The translations under genes were made by a program, and so were the position numbers. This document shows positions 32,910 to 41,967 of a stretch of DNA of 64,000 nucleotides, one piece after another (the first letter of the stretch is position 1; each line of letters begins with the position of its first letter). The notes below the pieces were generated by a model. The model saw only the letters and a list, made by a program, of their open reading frames with translations. It was not told the DNA's origin and ran no database searches. Source of the stretch: an uncultured bacterium (lineage in GTDB: Bacteria; Cyanobacteriota; Vampirovibrionia; Gastranaerophilales; Gastranaerophilaceae); contig CAREDV010000001.1 in assembly GCA_948964545.1 (NCBI GenBank), positions 620,001 through 684,000 of the forward strand, in the 5' to 3' direction.

Positions 32910-34277
32910 TTAAATAACTTTAATTAAATATGTTGAAACAAGTGTAAAGTAAATTGCCAGTCCTAAAACATCGATTGTTGTTGCGATAACAGGTCCAGAA
33001 GCTACGGCTGGGTCAATTTTCATAGTTTTCAGCGCAAAAGGTGTAAATGTACCAATAATTGTAGCCATGGTCATATTTATTGCCATTGCCAACCCGACTA
33101 TAATCCCAAGTTCCATATTATGCTGCCAGCCCCATGTAACCGCAGTTACTAGCAATCCAAAAATTGAGCCGATAACAAGTCCAATACTGGTTTCCCTTAA
33201 TATATGGTGCATAGCGGAACTTAAACTGACTTGCCCTGTTGAAAGACCTCGAACCATAAGTGTAATACTTTGTGTTCCGATATTTCCCCCCAGACCTGCA
33301 AGTAACGGCATAAAAATTGCTATAATGGGCAATGCATTTAACGTGTGATCAAAATGGTGACCCACGTTAACCGCGATAAATTCTCCGATAAGTGTAATAA
33401 ATAACCACGGCGTGCGTGCACGAATTGCGTTAAAGACATTACCTGAAAGGATTTCGTCCTCATCCACAACTTCAGTTGAAATACCTGATGACTGGTAAAT
33501 TTCTTCTGTTGTTTCTTCTTCAAACAAATCATGAACGTCATCCCATGTAATCATACCTTTAAGTCTGTTGTATAAGTCAACAACAGGCAGTGCGTTATAT
33601 TGGTATTTCATAAATTCATCGGTAATATAATCACTGTAATCATCAACATGAAGTTTTACGATATCTGAAATCATAATGTCTTCGACTTTTTGATTAATCG
33701 GTGATGTTAAAAGCTTTCTTAAAGACACAACGCCCAGAAGGTGATTTTGTTTATCTGTTACATAGACATAGTAAAGTTCCATATTGTCCTGTTCAGCTTT
33801 AATTCTGATGTGGTTTAAGACATCCTGAACACTCATATCAGAATTTACCGTTAAGACAACAGGGTTCATAATACCGCCTGCTGTGTCTTCATTATAGGTC
33901 AATAGTTCTCTGACTTCTTCGGAGAATTTATGAGGAAGTTTGTCTAAATAAGTTTCACTCTCATCATCTTCCATGTCGCCCAATACGTCAGCGGCTGCGT
34001 CATGCGGTAGCTGGGTAAGAATTTGGGAGGCAAGATTTTCATCAATGTCAGATAATAATTCCACCTGCATTTGAGGCGGCAAATATTCCATAATATCGGC
34101 AGCTTTTTCAAGTTCAAGAAGTTTAAAACACTGCAATCTTTCGTCAGGTTTAAGTTCTTGAAAAATATATGCCAAATCTGCGACGTGATATCCATTCAGT
34201 TCATCTTTGAGCTGGACAAGGGTTTCATCATCCATGATTTCGCGCAATCTATCGATAATGTTTTGGACATTCATCAT
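32910..34277 (-). CDS. mgtE: magnesium transporter MgtE
   Basis: 455 residues in the full MgtE layout: an N-terminal helical Mg-sensing domain (about 1-130, PHDAAADVLGDMED), two CBS domains (about 135-255), a connecting helix and five membrane helices (about 285-455), including the pore-lining GGNIGTQS. Channel opening is controlled by cytosolic Mg through the N and CBS domains. Two ATGs are adjacent. The first, at 34277, lies 6 nt after TATAAT, so a leaderless transcript is predicted. It is divergent from argS. Confidence 0.94.
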   Translation of the reverse strand: MMNVQNIIDRLREIMDDETLVQLKDELNGYHVADLAYIFQELKPDERLQCFKLLELEKAADIMEYLPPQMQVELLSDIDENLASQILTQLPHDAAADVLGDMEDDESETYLDKLPHKFSEEVRELLTYNEDTAGGIMNPVVLTVNSDMSVQDVLNHIRIKAEQDNMELYYVYVTDKQNHLLGVVSLRKLLTSPINQKVEDIMISDIVKLHVDDYSDYITDEFMKYQYNALPVVDLYNRLKGMITWDDVHDLFEEETTEEIYQSSGISTEVVDEDEILSGNVFNAIRARTPWLFITLIGEFIAVNVGHHFDHTLNALPIIAIFMPLLAGLGGNIGTQSITLMVRGLSTGQVSLSSAMHHILRETSIGLVIGSIFGLLVTAVTWGWQHNMELGIIVGLAMAINMTMATIIGTFTPFALKTMKIDPAVASGPVIATTIDVLGLAIYFTLVSTYLIKVI

Positions 34278-34340
34278 ACTTATATTATAGTACAAATATT
34301 TTTATAGTATAATTTTTGTATAAGTAATAGAGAGGAAAAT

Positions 34341-36038
34341 ATGATAAAAGATTATTTTATAAACAATATTGAAAATGCGGTTAAAAAGGCAATTGAGAAT
34401 GGCAAACTTGGTGCAATGACAGAATACACAAACGGCACGTTGTCTGTTGAAAGACCTAAAAATGCAGATTTTGGAGACTATGCAGTTAATGTTTCTTCAC
34501 TTGCAAGATTTGCAAAAATTGCTCCGCCTCAAATTGCAAATGCAATTGTTGAATATGTAGATATGGATGATAACGAGTATTCAGTAATCGGCGGGTTTAT
34601 TAACTTTAAAGCAGGAAAGAAAATTCTTTCTGAGTTGACTGCAGAAATTTTTGCTAATCCTAAAGAATTCGGCAAACCTGAAAATATTACGGCAGAAAAA
34701 ATTATTCTTGAATATATTTCGGCAAATCCGACAGGCCCTTTTCATATCGGGCACGGCAGATGGGCTTCTATGGGCTCTGTTCTGGCTAATCTTTTAAAAT
34801 TCTATGGGCATGATGTTTATCAGGAATTCTATATTAATGATGCTGGTTCGCAGATTAATAAACTCGGAAATTCTCTTGCAATAAGAATTCGTCAAGAACT
34901 TGGCGAAGATGTTGATTTTCCAACCGATGAAGTTGAAAGAAAGAATTTCTATCCTGGGGATTATTTAATTCCTGTTGCTAAAAAATATTTAGAAACTCAT
35001 GATGGTTTACCTCAAGACGTTAAAGAGCTTTCCGATTTTGCTAAAAAAGAAATGGAAGAAATGCAGAAAGCTTTGCTTAAAAATTTCAGAGTTCATTTTG
35101 ACAAATTCTACTCAGAACTCACATTACATGAATCAGGTAAGGTTGACAACTGCGTTAATAAATTAAAAGAAAGCGGTAAGATTTACCAAAAAGACGGCGC
35201 AGACTGGTTCAAGTCATCAGATTACGGCGACGATCAAGACCGCGTAATCAAAAAAGCTGATGGTGCAAACACATATTTAACAGCAGATATTGCTTACCAT
35301 ATCGATAAGCTTGAGCGCGGATTTGACAGAATGATTAATATCTGGGGCGCTGACCATCATGGTTATGTTGCTCGTGTTAAGGCTTCAATTGAAGCTCTTG
35401 GTTATGATCCGAATAAATTGGAAATCCTTTTGGGGCAGTTAGTTAACCTTGTAATTGACGGAAATGAAGTTAGAATGGGTAAACGTAAAAATATGGTGAC
35501 CCTTGACGATTTGATTGATGAAGTTGGAGTTGATGCTACACGTTTCTGGATGGCTATGAGAAATATTGATACTACGTTAGATTTCGATATCGAACTTGCT
35601 AAGAAAAGTACTGATGAAAATCCTGTTTTCTATGTTCAATATGCACATGCAAGAGCTTGTTCAATTCTAAGAAATGTTGTAACAGCAAGAGAAGACGGCA
35701 ATGCTCCGATGACAGACGCGGAACTGAAAGAACTTATTGACGGCTTTAAAGCAGACATGGTGCTTCCGACAATTGATACAGCAAGAAAGCTTATTTTAAA
35801 ACTTGAAGAGTGGAAGTCTGTTATAAAAAATTCGGCTGAAACAAGACAGGTATATACAATTTGCAGATATGTCCAGGAACTTGCTTCGGAATTTCACTCA
35901 TTCTACAATGCAAACCGTGTAATTTCTGATGACAAAGAAATGATGAAAGCTAGAATTGCGCTTGTTTGGAGTGTAAAAACAGTGCTTCATAATGCATTGG
36001 AAGATATTTTGGCAGTCAGCGCACCTGAGCGTATGTAA
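34341..36038 (+). CDS. argS: arginyl-tRNA synthetase
   Basis: 565 residues, class I. The N-terminal Add1 domain covers about 1-100. The HIGH motif is in SANPTGPFHIGHGRW (about 130-144). RMGKRKNMVTLDDLIDE is the KMSKS-loop equivalent, degenerate as usual in ArgRS. The C-terminal helical anticodon domain ends ALEDILAVSAPERM. GAGAGG precedes the ATG, and TATAAT lies about 25 nt upstream. Two tRNA-Arg genes lie about 3-4 kb to the left. The last 23 bp overlap the convergent dusB gene. Confidence 0.97.
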   Translation: MIKDYFINNIENAVKKAIENGKLGAMTEYTNGTLSVERPKNADFGDYAVNVSSLARFAKIAPPQIANAIVEYVDMDDNEYSVIGGFINFKAGKKILSELTAEIFANPKEFGKPENITAEKIILEYISANPTGPFHIGHGRWASMGSVLANLLKFYGHDVYQEFYINDAGSQINKLGNSLAIRIRQELGEDVDFPTDEVERKNFYPGDYLIPVAKKYLETHDGLPQDVKELSDFAKKEMEEMQKALLKNFRVHFDKFYSELTLHESGKVDNCVNKLKESGKIYQKDGADWFKSSDYGDDQDRVIKKADGANTYLTADIAYHIDKLERGFDRMINIWGADHHGYVARVKASIEALGYDPNKLEILLGQLVNLVIDGNEVRMGKRKNMVTLDDLIDEVGVDATRFWMAMRNIDTTLDFDIELAKKSTDENPVFYVQYAHARACSILRNVVTAREDGNAPMTDAELKELIDGFKADMVLPTIDTARKLILKLEEWKSVIKNSAETRQVYTICRYVQELASEFHSFYNANRVISDDKEMMKARIALVWSVKTVLHNALEDILAVSAPERM

Positions 36039-36975
36039 GCAAATCACAAATTGTATTATAATCATCTTCAAGCACAAGCTTTGAACGCAATTGTTTTGCG
36101 TTTTCGAAGCCTGCAAGATAATACGGATAAAATTTGCGCATAAATTTTATAGCAACACCTTCGCCGCGAAGTTTAATTTCCTCGTCCAGATGCCATCTGA
36201 GCATTTGAATTCGTTCTTCAAGAGGTGGAACAGGGAGCTTTTCAGCAGTTTTCAAATAATGTTCTATTCTTCCAATTAAAGTCGGGTCGCCGATTGCGCC
36301 TCTACCGACAGCAACTCCATCTGCGCCTGATTGCTCAAGACACATTATTGCATCATCGATTGATAAAATGTCGCCGTTTGCAAATACAGGAATATCAATG
36401 TTTTCTTTTAACACTCTGATTTTTGCCCAATCGGCATGCCCTGAATACATTTGAGAGCGTGTGCGTCCGTGTATTGTAATAAATTGTGCTCCTGCTTCTT
36501 GCATTTTTTGCCCGAACTCAACATAATTCATTTCATCAGCTGTGTAGCCGAGTCGAAATTTTACACTGACAGGTTTATCTGTTCCGTCTTTTACTGCCTT
36601 AACCAAATCTGATGCAAGTTCGGGAGTACGCATTAATGCACATCCGTCTTGTCCTCCGACAACTTTTTTAACTGGACAGCCCATATTAATATCAATCATA
36701 TCTGCAAAATTATTTAAAAAGGCTGCCGCTTGATGCATCATGTGAGGTTTGTGACCGCTTATTTGATATGAAATCGGCGAATGATTATTATCACGTTTTA
36801 ATATTTCAACACCCGAGCGTCCATTCATAGTTTGCGCCAGATATTCGGAGCTTATCATTTCTGTTGTTAAAAGTGCGTTTTTGGAATATTTCCTGACTAA
36901 ACTTCTTAACACATAATCGGTTATTCCTGCCATAGGGGCTAATGATACGCGGCTTTGGAGCAATTTATTTGACAT
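36016..36975 (-). CDS. dusB: tRNA-dihydrouridine synthase
   Basis: An FMN enzyme that reduces uridines in the tRNA D-loop. 319 residues from the ATG at 36975 (MSNKLLQSRVSLAPMAGITD). The TIM-barrel motifs are DINMGCPVKKVVGGQDGCALM (catalytic Cys in MGCP), SVKFRLGY, ITIHGRTRSQMYSG, and FANGDILSIDDA, and the C-terminal helical domain carries RKFYPYYLAGF. The start lies within the end of the TPR gene (11 bp overlap); an alternative ATG at 36990 adds five residues. The Dus subgroup (A, B or C) is inferred. Confidence 0.92.
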   Translation of the reverse strand: MSNKLLQSRVSLAPMAGITDYVLRSLVRKYSKNALLTTEMISSEYLAQTMNGRSGVEILKRDNNHSPISYQISGHKPHMMHQAAAFLNNFADMIDINMGCPVKKVVGGQDGCALMRTPELASDLVKAVKDGTDKPVSVKFRLGYTADEMNYVEFGQKMQEAGAQFITIHGRTRSQMYSGHADWAKIRVLKENIDIPVFANGDILSIDDAIMCLEQSGADGVAVGRGAIGDPTLIGRIEHYLKTAEKLPVPPLEERIQMLRWHLDEEIKLRGEGVAIKFMRKFYPYYLAGFENAKQLRSKLVLEDDYNTICDLLTYAQVR

Positions 36976-39070
36976 AAGCTTGAAGTTCACCTACTCTGTT
37001 TTCTGCATATTTTTTGTAATCGTCGTCTTCTGTATAAACAGCCAGGAATGATTTATAGTAACTAATAGCGTTTTTGTAATCTTCAAGCATATCATAATCC
37101 ACACCTATTAAATAATTTATGATTACTAAATCAGGGTTCATACTTATTGCTTTTTTATAATCAACTAAGGCTTCTTTGTATTTTTGTTTTGTATCATAAA
37201 TCATTGCGCGGTAGTAATATCCGTAAGAATTTTTGCTGTCTGATGCCAGAAGTTTATTTAATTCAATCAAACTTTCATCATATTTTTCACTATCAAACAA
37301 ATTAATTGCATTTGTCAAAATTGTTGAATTCTGATTCTCTGCAAGCATTTTATTTAATACTTGCGCCTGTTTGTTATTTTTATTTAAGGTCAAAGCTTTT
37401 TGAACATAAATATTTGCGTTTGCAAAATCCTCTTTTTCAGCGTAAAGTGCTGAAATATAATATGCAATATCAGAATTTGTCGGTGCAAGTTTTAAAGCTT
37501 CTAAGTAATATTCTATAGCTTTATCTGTATTTCCGAGGTTTTGGTAAGATGATGCAGCGCCCAGCATTGTATCGGACGTTGCAGGTGTAATTTTTAAATA
37601 TTCATTTATTGCGTTTTGGTAGTCTTTGTTATTAAAATAATTTGCTGCAATTTCAAGTTTTAAATCTGTAGATTGTGCATTGATTGATTTGATTGCATCT
37701 GCTACCTGTGCATTATTTGGAAATTTTGCATTCGCATTTTTTAATGTTAAAAGAGCGCCTTCGTAATTTTTATTTTGTCCTTGCGCAATTGCAAGGTTTA
37801 CATAAACTTCAGCATTTGATGGTTCAAGTTTAATAACTTCATTATACAAATTTTCTGCTTCCGTAAGTTTATTTTGTTTATGCAGATCCAGCGCATAATT
37901 GTATAGAATACTTGATGCACTATTGGGTGCATTTTTCTTTATATATTCAACAAATTGAACAGGTGTCATGGATTCTTTAGCGCTTGTTATCATTTCATTT
38001 TGAACTATTTCATTATGAGGATCTTTTGCAAGTATTTTTTTGTAAATATCCTGTGCCCCTTTGCTATCGCCTAGTTTTGCAAGTGATTGTGCTTTATAAA
38101 TATTAGCTTCAACATTATTTGGGTTAAGTATTAAAACAGAATCATAAGCATGAATTGCTGTTTTATAATCACCTTTTTGTTGATATAATGTACCTACATT
38201 AATTCTGGTTGTGGTATCTGACGGATTTAGATATTCGGCTTTGGCGTAATATCTTAAAGCTTCATCAAAGTTGCCGAGTTTTTGCATAATAGCACCTAGG
38301 TTTGCGGTTACAGATGCATCATTTGGCGATTCTTCAAGCTTTCTTTTATAAATTCTTTCTAAAGAATACAAAACATCTTTGTTGTCATCAGTTTTGGTTA
38401 AGATATAATTATATTCCTGTACTGCTAAATCTTGTTGTTCTAATTTATCAAGAATTTTGGCATATGAAAGTCTTAGGTCAATGTCATTAGGTGCAACAGA
38501 AACTGCTTTTTTATAATATTCTGCAGCTTTCTGGCTATTTCCTAAAAGTTTCATAATATCGCCTGTTTGCTGCAAACTTTCTTTGATTAGCGATGTGTCT
38601 GATAGTGTCTGATTAAATTCGTACCCAGCTGCGGAAAAATTCCCTTCTGCTCTTAACTCTTTTGCAGTATTAAATCTGTTTGAAGCTGTTGTGTTAAACT
38701 TAATTTCATTTAAGCATTTATTAAGGTTTGAGGTAACATTTACGATAGCTTGAGATGAATTTTTAACCTGATTAGCTGTTGGGTAATATATCAGATAAAA
38801 CAATGCCGAGCGGTAATCATCCGCAGCTTTTTGATAATCTTTTTCAGTATTAGCATAGTACATTCCGCGTGCAAGATAAGAGTTTACAAGTCCGATACGT
38901 GCTGAGTTATCAAGATAATTAATTCTCAATGCACTTTTGAATTCAGAAATAGCACCTGAATATCTGTAGTTTGAAAGATACTGCTGCCCTAAATCAAAAT
39001 GCTCTTTAAATCCTGCAAATGTCGGAATACCCAATGTTAATATACAAATTAATATCAAAACTTTTCTCAT
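36965..39070 (-). CDS. exported protein with many TPR repeats, 701 aa
   Basis: The signal peptide (MRKVLILICILTLGIPTFA) is cleaved near residue 19. The rest is an almost unbroken superhelix of about 15-17 TPR units (for example ANLGAIMQKLGNFDEALRYYAKAEYLNPSD). Such proteins often scaffold envelope or secretion complexes in the periplasm or outer membrane. No lipobox, no membrane helix and no catalytic domain is seen. It is coupled to dusB by overlap, which says little about its job. Confidence 0.82.
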   Translation of the reverse strand: MRKVLILICILTLGIPTFAGFKEHFDLGQQYLSNYRYSGAISEFKSALRINYLDNSARIGLVNSYLARGMYYANTEKDYQKAADDYRSALFYLIYYPTANQVKNSSQAIVNVTSNLNKCLNEIKFNTTASNRFNTAKELRAEGNFSAAGYEFNQTLSDTSLIKESLQQTGDIMKLLGNSQKAAEYYKKAVSVAPNDIDLRLSYAKILDKLEQQDLAVQEYNYILTKTDDNKDVLYSLERIYKRKLEESPNDASVTANLGAIMQKLGNFDEALRYYAKAEYLNPSDTTTRINVGTLYQQKGDYKTAIHAYDSVLILNPNNVEANIYKAQSLAKLGDSKGAQDIYKKILAKDPHNEIVQNEMITSAKESMTPVQFVEYIKKNAPNSASSILYNYALDLHKQNKLTEAENLYNEVIKLEPSNAEVYVNLAIAQGQNKNYEGALLTLKNANAKFPNNAQVADAIKSINAQSTDLKLEIAANYFNNKDYQNAINEYLKITPATSDTMLGAASSYQNLGNTDKAIEYYLEALKLAPTNSDIAYYISALYAEKEDFANANIYVQKALTLNKNNKQAQVLNKMLAENQNSTILTNAINLFDSEKYDESLIELNKLLASDSKNSYGYYYRAMIYDTKQKYKEALVDYKKAISMNPDLVIINYLIGVDYDMLEDYKNAISYYKSFLAVYTEDDDYKKYAENRVGELQAYVK

Positions 39071-39183
39071 ATAATATCCCTCTCGGCAACAATTTTAATA
39101 TATTTATTTTTACATGAACATAGTCATTTTACTATATTTTGTAACAAAAAAAGAATCACTTGAGCGTTTCTTTTATATTTATT

Positions 39184-39214
39184 TGTAAATTTACATATTG
39201 TTACAAGGTATAAT
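39184..39214 (+). promoter_or_regulatory. infC promoter region with palindrome
   Basis: A perfect 12-bp palindrome TGTAAATTTACA (39184-39195) lies just upstream of TATAAT (39209-39214), a consensus -10. A start near 39221 would give a leader of about 55 nt before the infC start. Confidence 0.45.
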
Positions 39215-39275
39215 TTGAAAAAATATTATTTTGTGCTACCATGACTCTTGTGTTAGTAAGACAGGAGATAGAACA

Positions 39276-39815
39276 ATAGCTTCCAACGACAATAGAAATA
39301 ATAAAAACCAAGCGATAATGAATGAAAGAATTCGCTCAAAAGAAGTCAGATTAATTGATCAGGATGGACAAAATCATGGAGTTATATCAACTCAAAAAGC
39401 TTTACAAATGGCATATGATGCAGATTTGGATTTGGTGTTAATAAATCCTAATCAGGAACCGCCAGTAGCTAAAATCCTGAATTACGGAAAGTATAAATAC
39501 GAACTTGAAAAACGTGCAAAAGAAGCAAAGAAAAAACAGCATACTGTTGATGTAAAAGAAATTAAAATCCGCTATAAAATAGATACACATGATTATCAAG
39601 TAAGAATCAAAAGTATAGAAAAGTTTATAGCTCAGGGTAATAAAGTTAAAATAGTTGTAATGCTTCGCGGTCGTGAGATGCAGCATTCAAATCTTGCATT
39701 TGATTTAGCTAATAAATTCATGCAGGACATGGAAAACATGCCTGTAGTAATAGAGAAAAAACCTCAATTAGAGGGTAGAAATGTCACGTTGTACGTAGCT
39801 CCTCAAACTAATTAA
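39276..39815 (+). CDS. infC: translation initiation factor IF-3, apparent AUA start codon
   Basis: IF-3 prevents premature subunit joining and checks the start codon. The 179-residue product has the N-domain RSKEVRLIDQDGQNHGVISTQKALQMA and the C-domain KEIKIRYKIDTHDYQVRIKSIEKF, with the VMLRGREMQHSNLA signature. The frame has no ATG upstream of residue 15 of this model (NERIRSK follows that ATG). AGGAGA (39263-39268) stands 7 nt before an in-frame ATA at 39276, which I take as the start; the only upstream start-like codon is a TTG at 39231 with no Shine-Dalgarno site. Rare start codons in infC are known to allow autoregulation by IF-3. rpmI and rplT do not follow. Confidence 0.88.
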   Translation: MASNDNRNNKNQAIMNERIRSKEVRLIDQDGQNHGVISTQKALQMAYDADLDLVLINPNQEPPVAKILNYGKYKYELEKRAKEAKKKQHTVDVKEIKIRYKIDTHDYQVRIKSIEKFIAQGNKVKIVVMLRGREMQHSNLAFDLANKFMQDMENMPVVIEKKPQLEGRNVTLYVAPQTN

Positions 39816-39825
39816 AAAAAAGTTC

Positions 39826-39853
39826 TTGACTGAAAATTTTCAGCCATTATAAT
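39826..39853 (+). promoter_or_regulatory. promoter of tRNA-Phe with palindromic spacer
   Basis: TTGACT (39826-39831), 16 nt, TATAAT (39848-39853). The spacer region holds a perfect 14-bp palindrome CTGAAAATTTTCAG (39830-39843), which could bind a regulator or form the end of the infC transcript. Confidence 0.65.
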
Positions 39854-39936
39854 AAGAAATGTGGCAATTGAATATTGAATACCATTTATCCCAAAAAATA
39901 TTTAATTGTCTCTAATTTAAAAATTTAATAAAATAT

Positions 39937-40009
39937 GCCGCGTTAGCTCAGTTGGTAGAGCAAGGGACTGAAAATCCCTGTGTCCTTGGTTCGATTCCGA
40001 GACGCGGCA
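39937..40009 (+). tRNA. tRNA-Phe (anticodon GAA)
   Basis: A 73-nt cloverleaf with all stems paired: acceptor GCCGCGT/ACGCGGC, D-arm GCTC/GAGC, anticodon loop CTGAAAA (GAA), T-arm CTTGG-TTCGATT-CCGAG. CCA is not encoded. Confidence 0.97.
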
Positions 40010-40043
40010 TATTTTATTATACAAATATATCATAGATTAAAAT

Positions 40044-40076
40044 AAAAAATGTCAGGATAAATTCCTGACATTTTTT
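40044..40076. terminator. bidirectional terminator between tRNA-Phe and the pseudopilin genes
   Basis: AAAAAATGTCAGGA pairs with TCCTGACATTTTTT around a 5-nt loop, with T-runs on both strands. It serves the tRNA on the left and the pilin operon on the right. Confidence 0.92.
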
Positions 40077-40087
40077 ACAATTTATAA

Positions 40088-40825
40088 TTAATAATTCATT
40101 TTCCAGTTATTATCCAGCAATCGCGCAAAACACCCTGAACCAAATGCATCTGATACACAGTTTGGTAAATTGTGGGTTCCAGTACCTGGAAAAAGGCAAA
40201 CAGGAGGGTTTCCACCGCATATGAAGTCTTCGTATAATGCTTGATCATAAATTCTTCCATCTGGCTGAATGAACACATGAAACATATCTCTGCCGCCGAT
40301 ATTTGGTTCTTTGCTGCCATTTATATCTATATATAATTCAATATTTACCCCTTTAACTTGACGACTTGCATTTTCAAGTTTTTCACCATTAAGTGAACCA
40401 TCAATGTCAACTAGAAAAGTTTTACTTGCACAAATTGCTGCAGAGTTAGCCAGTATATATGAGTTACCTGAACAAGTAAATGTTTTGCTACCGTTTCCGC
40501 TGATTGGCAGGTAATTTTCGTTGGCAAAGCATTCATTAGTATTGCTAGAATCGCATGTTTTAATTGTTTTTAAGTGTGTTTTTATAAAATTATCAACTCC
40601 GTTATCTCTGGCAATACTTGTTGATGCCAGGCTGGTTTTACCTTCTTCTGTTATTAGCATATCTATTGCACTTTCAATTTCAGAAAATACTTTTCTTAGT
40701 TGTACTGCTTGTGCTTCTTCTTGATAATTTCTCACTAAAGCAGGTACTGTTAATGCTGATATCACGCCAATTATACCTACAGTTACTAATACTTCAGACA
40801 GTGTGAATGCTGTAAATTTTTTCAT
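40088..40825 (-). CDS. type IV pilin/pseudopilin-like protein
   Basis: 245 residues. MKKFTA-FTLSEVLVTVGIIGVISALTVPAL is a short class III-type leader with the prepilin peptidase site and Glu+5. The C-terminal domain has several cysteines in pairs, and DINGSKEPNIGGRDMFHVFIQPDG followed by a CxxxxxxCF-type end. GAGAGG lies about 10 nt before the ATG. It is 13 bp downstream of a similar gene, so the two form a pseudopilin operon, probably for type IV pili or type II secretion. No assembly ATPase or secretin is in the window. Confidence 0.86.
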   Translation of the reverse strand: MKKFTAFTLSEVLVTVGIIGVISALTVPALVRNYQEEAQAVQLRKVFSEIESAIDMLITEEGKTSLASTSIARDNGVDNFIKTHLKTIKTCDSSNTNECFANENYLPISGNGSKTFTCSGNSYILANSAAICASKTFLVDIDGSLNGEKLENASRQVKGVNIELYIDINGSKEPNIGGRDMFHVFIQPDGRIYDQALYEDFICGGNPPVCLFPGTGTHNLPNCVSDAFGSGCFARLLDNNWKMNY

Positions 40826-40838
40826 TATAATATCCTCT

Positions 40839-41570
40839 CTAATAATTCATATTCCAATTATCGTTTAAAATTTTACCAAAACACCCTTCACCAACAGATG
40901 AAGTTAAGCAGGTTTCATTATATAAGTTATTTCTATCTGCTTCTACGGTTGCAGCTTTAAGAGATTCTGGAGGAACTTCATCAATACTGTAGTCTTCATA
41001 TATGTTAAATGTAAACATATCTCTGCCGCCAATATTAGGTTCATCAGGGCCGTTTATGTCAATATAAACTTTTACAGGAGTTTTGATTTCTAAATCGAAT
41101 CCAGGTTTGCCAGGACCGCCCATCATATGCTTGATTGATTTTAATGCTGGACTCATGCATATTGCAGCTCCGCTTGGTAACAAGACACTGTATCCTCCGC
41201 AGCTAAAATCTTCGTCATTATTACCGTTTATTGAACCATATTTAGATGCAAAACAAGGTTGAGTATCAACTTTACAATCTGTGTTGGTTTTATAATAATT
41301 CTTTAAAAAATAACCTGTGGTATCTTCAACACTGCCGCCTTGTTGTAAATGCAATCTTGAGCCGTAAAGACCTCGGTTTCTATAATTTTCAGTTTTAAAC
41401 ATTGTTAAATTTTGTTGTAATTCTATATATGCTTTTTTTAAAGCTATTAAATTTGAACGATTTTGATAATTTTGCATTAAAGCAGGAATGGTTAATGCTG
41501 AAATTATGCCGACAACTGTTAATGCAATAAGAGCTTCGCTTAGTGTAAATCCTGATAATCTATTTTTCAT
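40839..41570 (-). CDS. type IV pilin/pseudopilin-like protein
   Basis: 243 residues from the ATG at 41570 (MKNRLSG-FTLSEALIALTVVGII), which has GAGGGAAG upstream. An open frame extends further to 41684 but would add 38 residues before the leader. It has the Gly-Phe cleavage site, Glu+5, the hydrophobic helix and a C-terminal region with DINGPDEPNIGGRDMFTFNIYED and paired cysteines. It is a close paralogue of its downstream neighbour. Confidence 0.86.
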   Translation of the reverse strand: MKNRLSGFTLSEALIALTVVGIISALTIPALMQNYQNRSNLIALKKAYIELQQNLTMFKTENYRNRGLYGSRLHLQQGGSVEDTTGYFLKNYYKTNTDCKVDTQPCFASKYGSINGNNDEDFSCGGYSVLLPSGAAICMSPALKSIKHMMGGPGKPGFDLEIKTPVKVYIDINGPDEPNIGGRDMFTFNIYEDYSIDEVPPESLKAATVEADRNNLYNETCLTSSVGEGCFGKILNDNWNMNY

Positions 41571-41622
41571 ATAACTTCCCTCAATCTTTATTATAACGTT
41601 TTCAGAGGGGTTTGTCAATCGT

Positions 41623-41850
41623 TTAAACTTCAATAAATAAGCGCTGTCCGACGATATTTTGTTTGCCATTATAATAGCCTGCAAAGTATCCTCCGCGAAC
41701 TGGTGTGTTTTTAGCGTAGCTATTTAAGCTGTTTCCGTTATAATTCACAAAGGGGTTATTTGCATATGGATTTGAACTCCTTACGGGAGCTGTAACCTGC
41801 GTTGTTTGCGGAACAAACATTTGTGATAATAAATTTACAATACCTGCCAT
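41623..41850 (-). CDS. small hypothetical protein, 75 aa
   Basis: The ATG at 41850 is preceded by AGAGGTAGAG, and TGC-TACAAT further upstream looks like an extended -10. The product (MAGIVNLLSQMFVPQTTQV) has a hydrophobic N-terminal stretch too short for a signal peptide, then an Asn/Tyr/Gly-rich region (YANNPFVNYNGNSLNSY). It lies just upstream of the pseudopilin pair on the same strand, with about 50 bp between. The function is unknown. Confidence 0.55.
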   Translation of the reverse strand: MAGIVNLLSQMFVPQTTQVTAPVRSSNPYANNPFVNYNGNSLNSYAKNTPVRGGYFAGYYNGKQNIVGQRLFIEV

Positions 41851-41967
41851 CTCTACCTCTTTATTGAATTTAATGATTATTTTTATTTTGTCATTATTGT
41901 AGCATATATTTTTGAAAAATTTTAAAAATTCTTTACAAAATCATATAATTTATGTAGAATATTACTC

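Noticed and set aside
39231..39275. TTG start for IF-3
   Set aside because: No Shine-Dalgarno site in front. The extension is rich in Cys and unlike IF-3 N-termini. AGGAGA points to the ATA at 39276.
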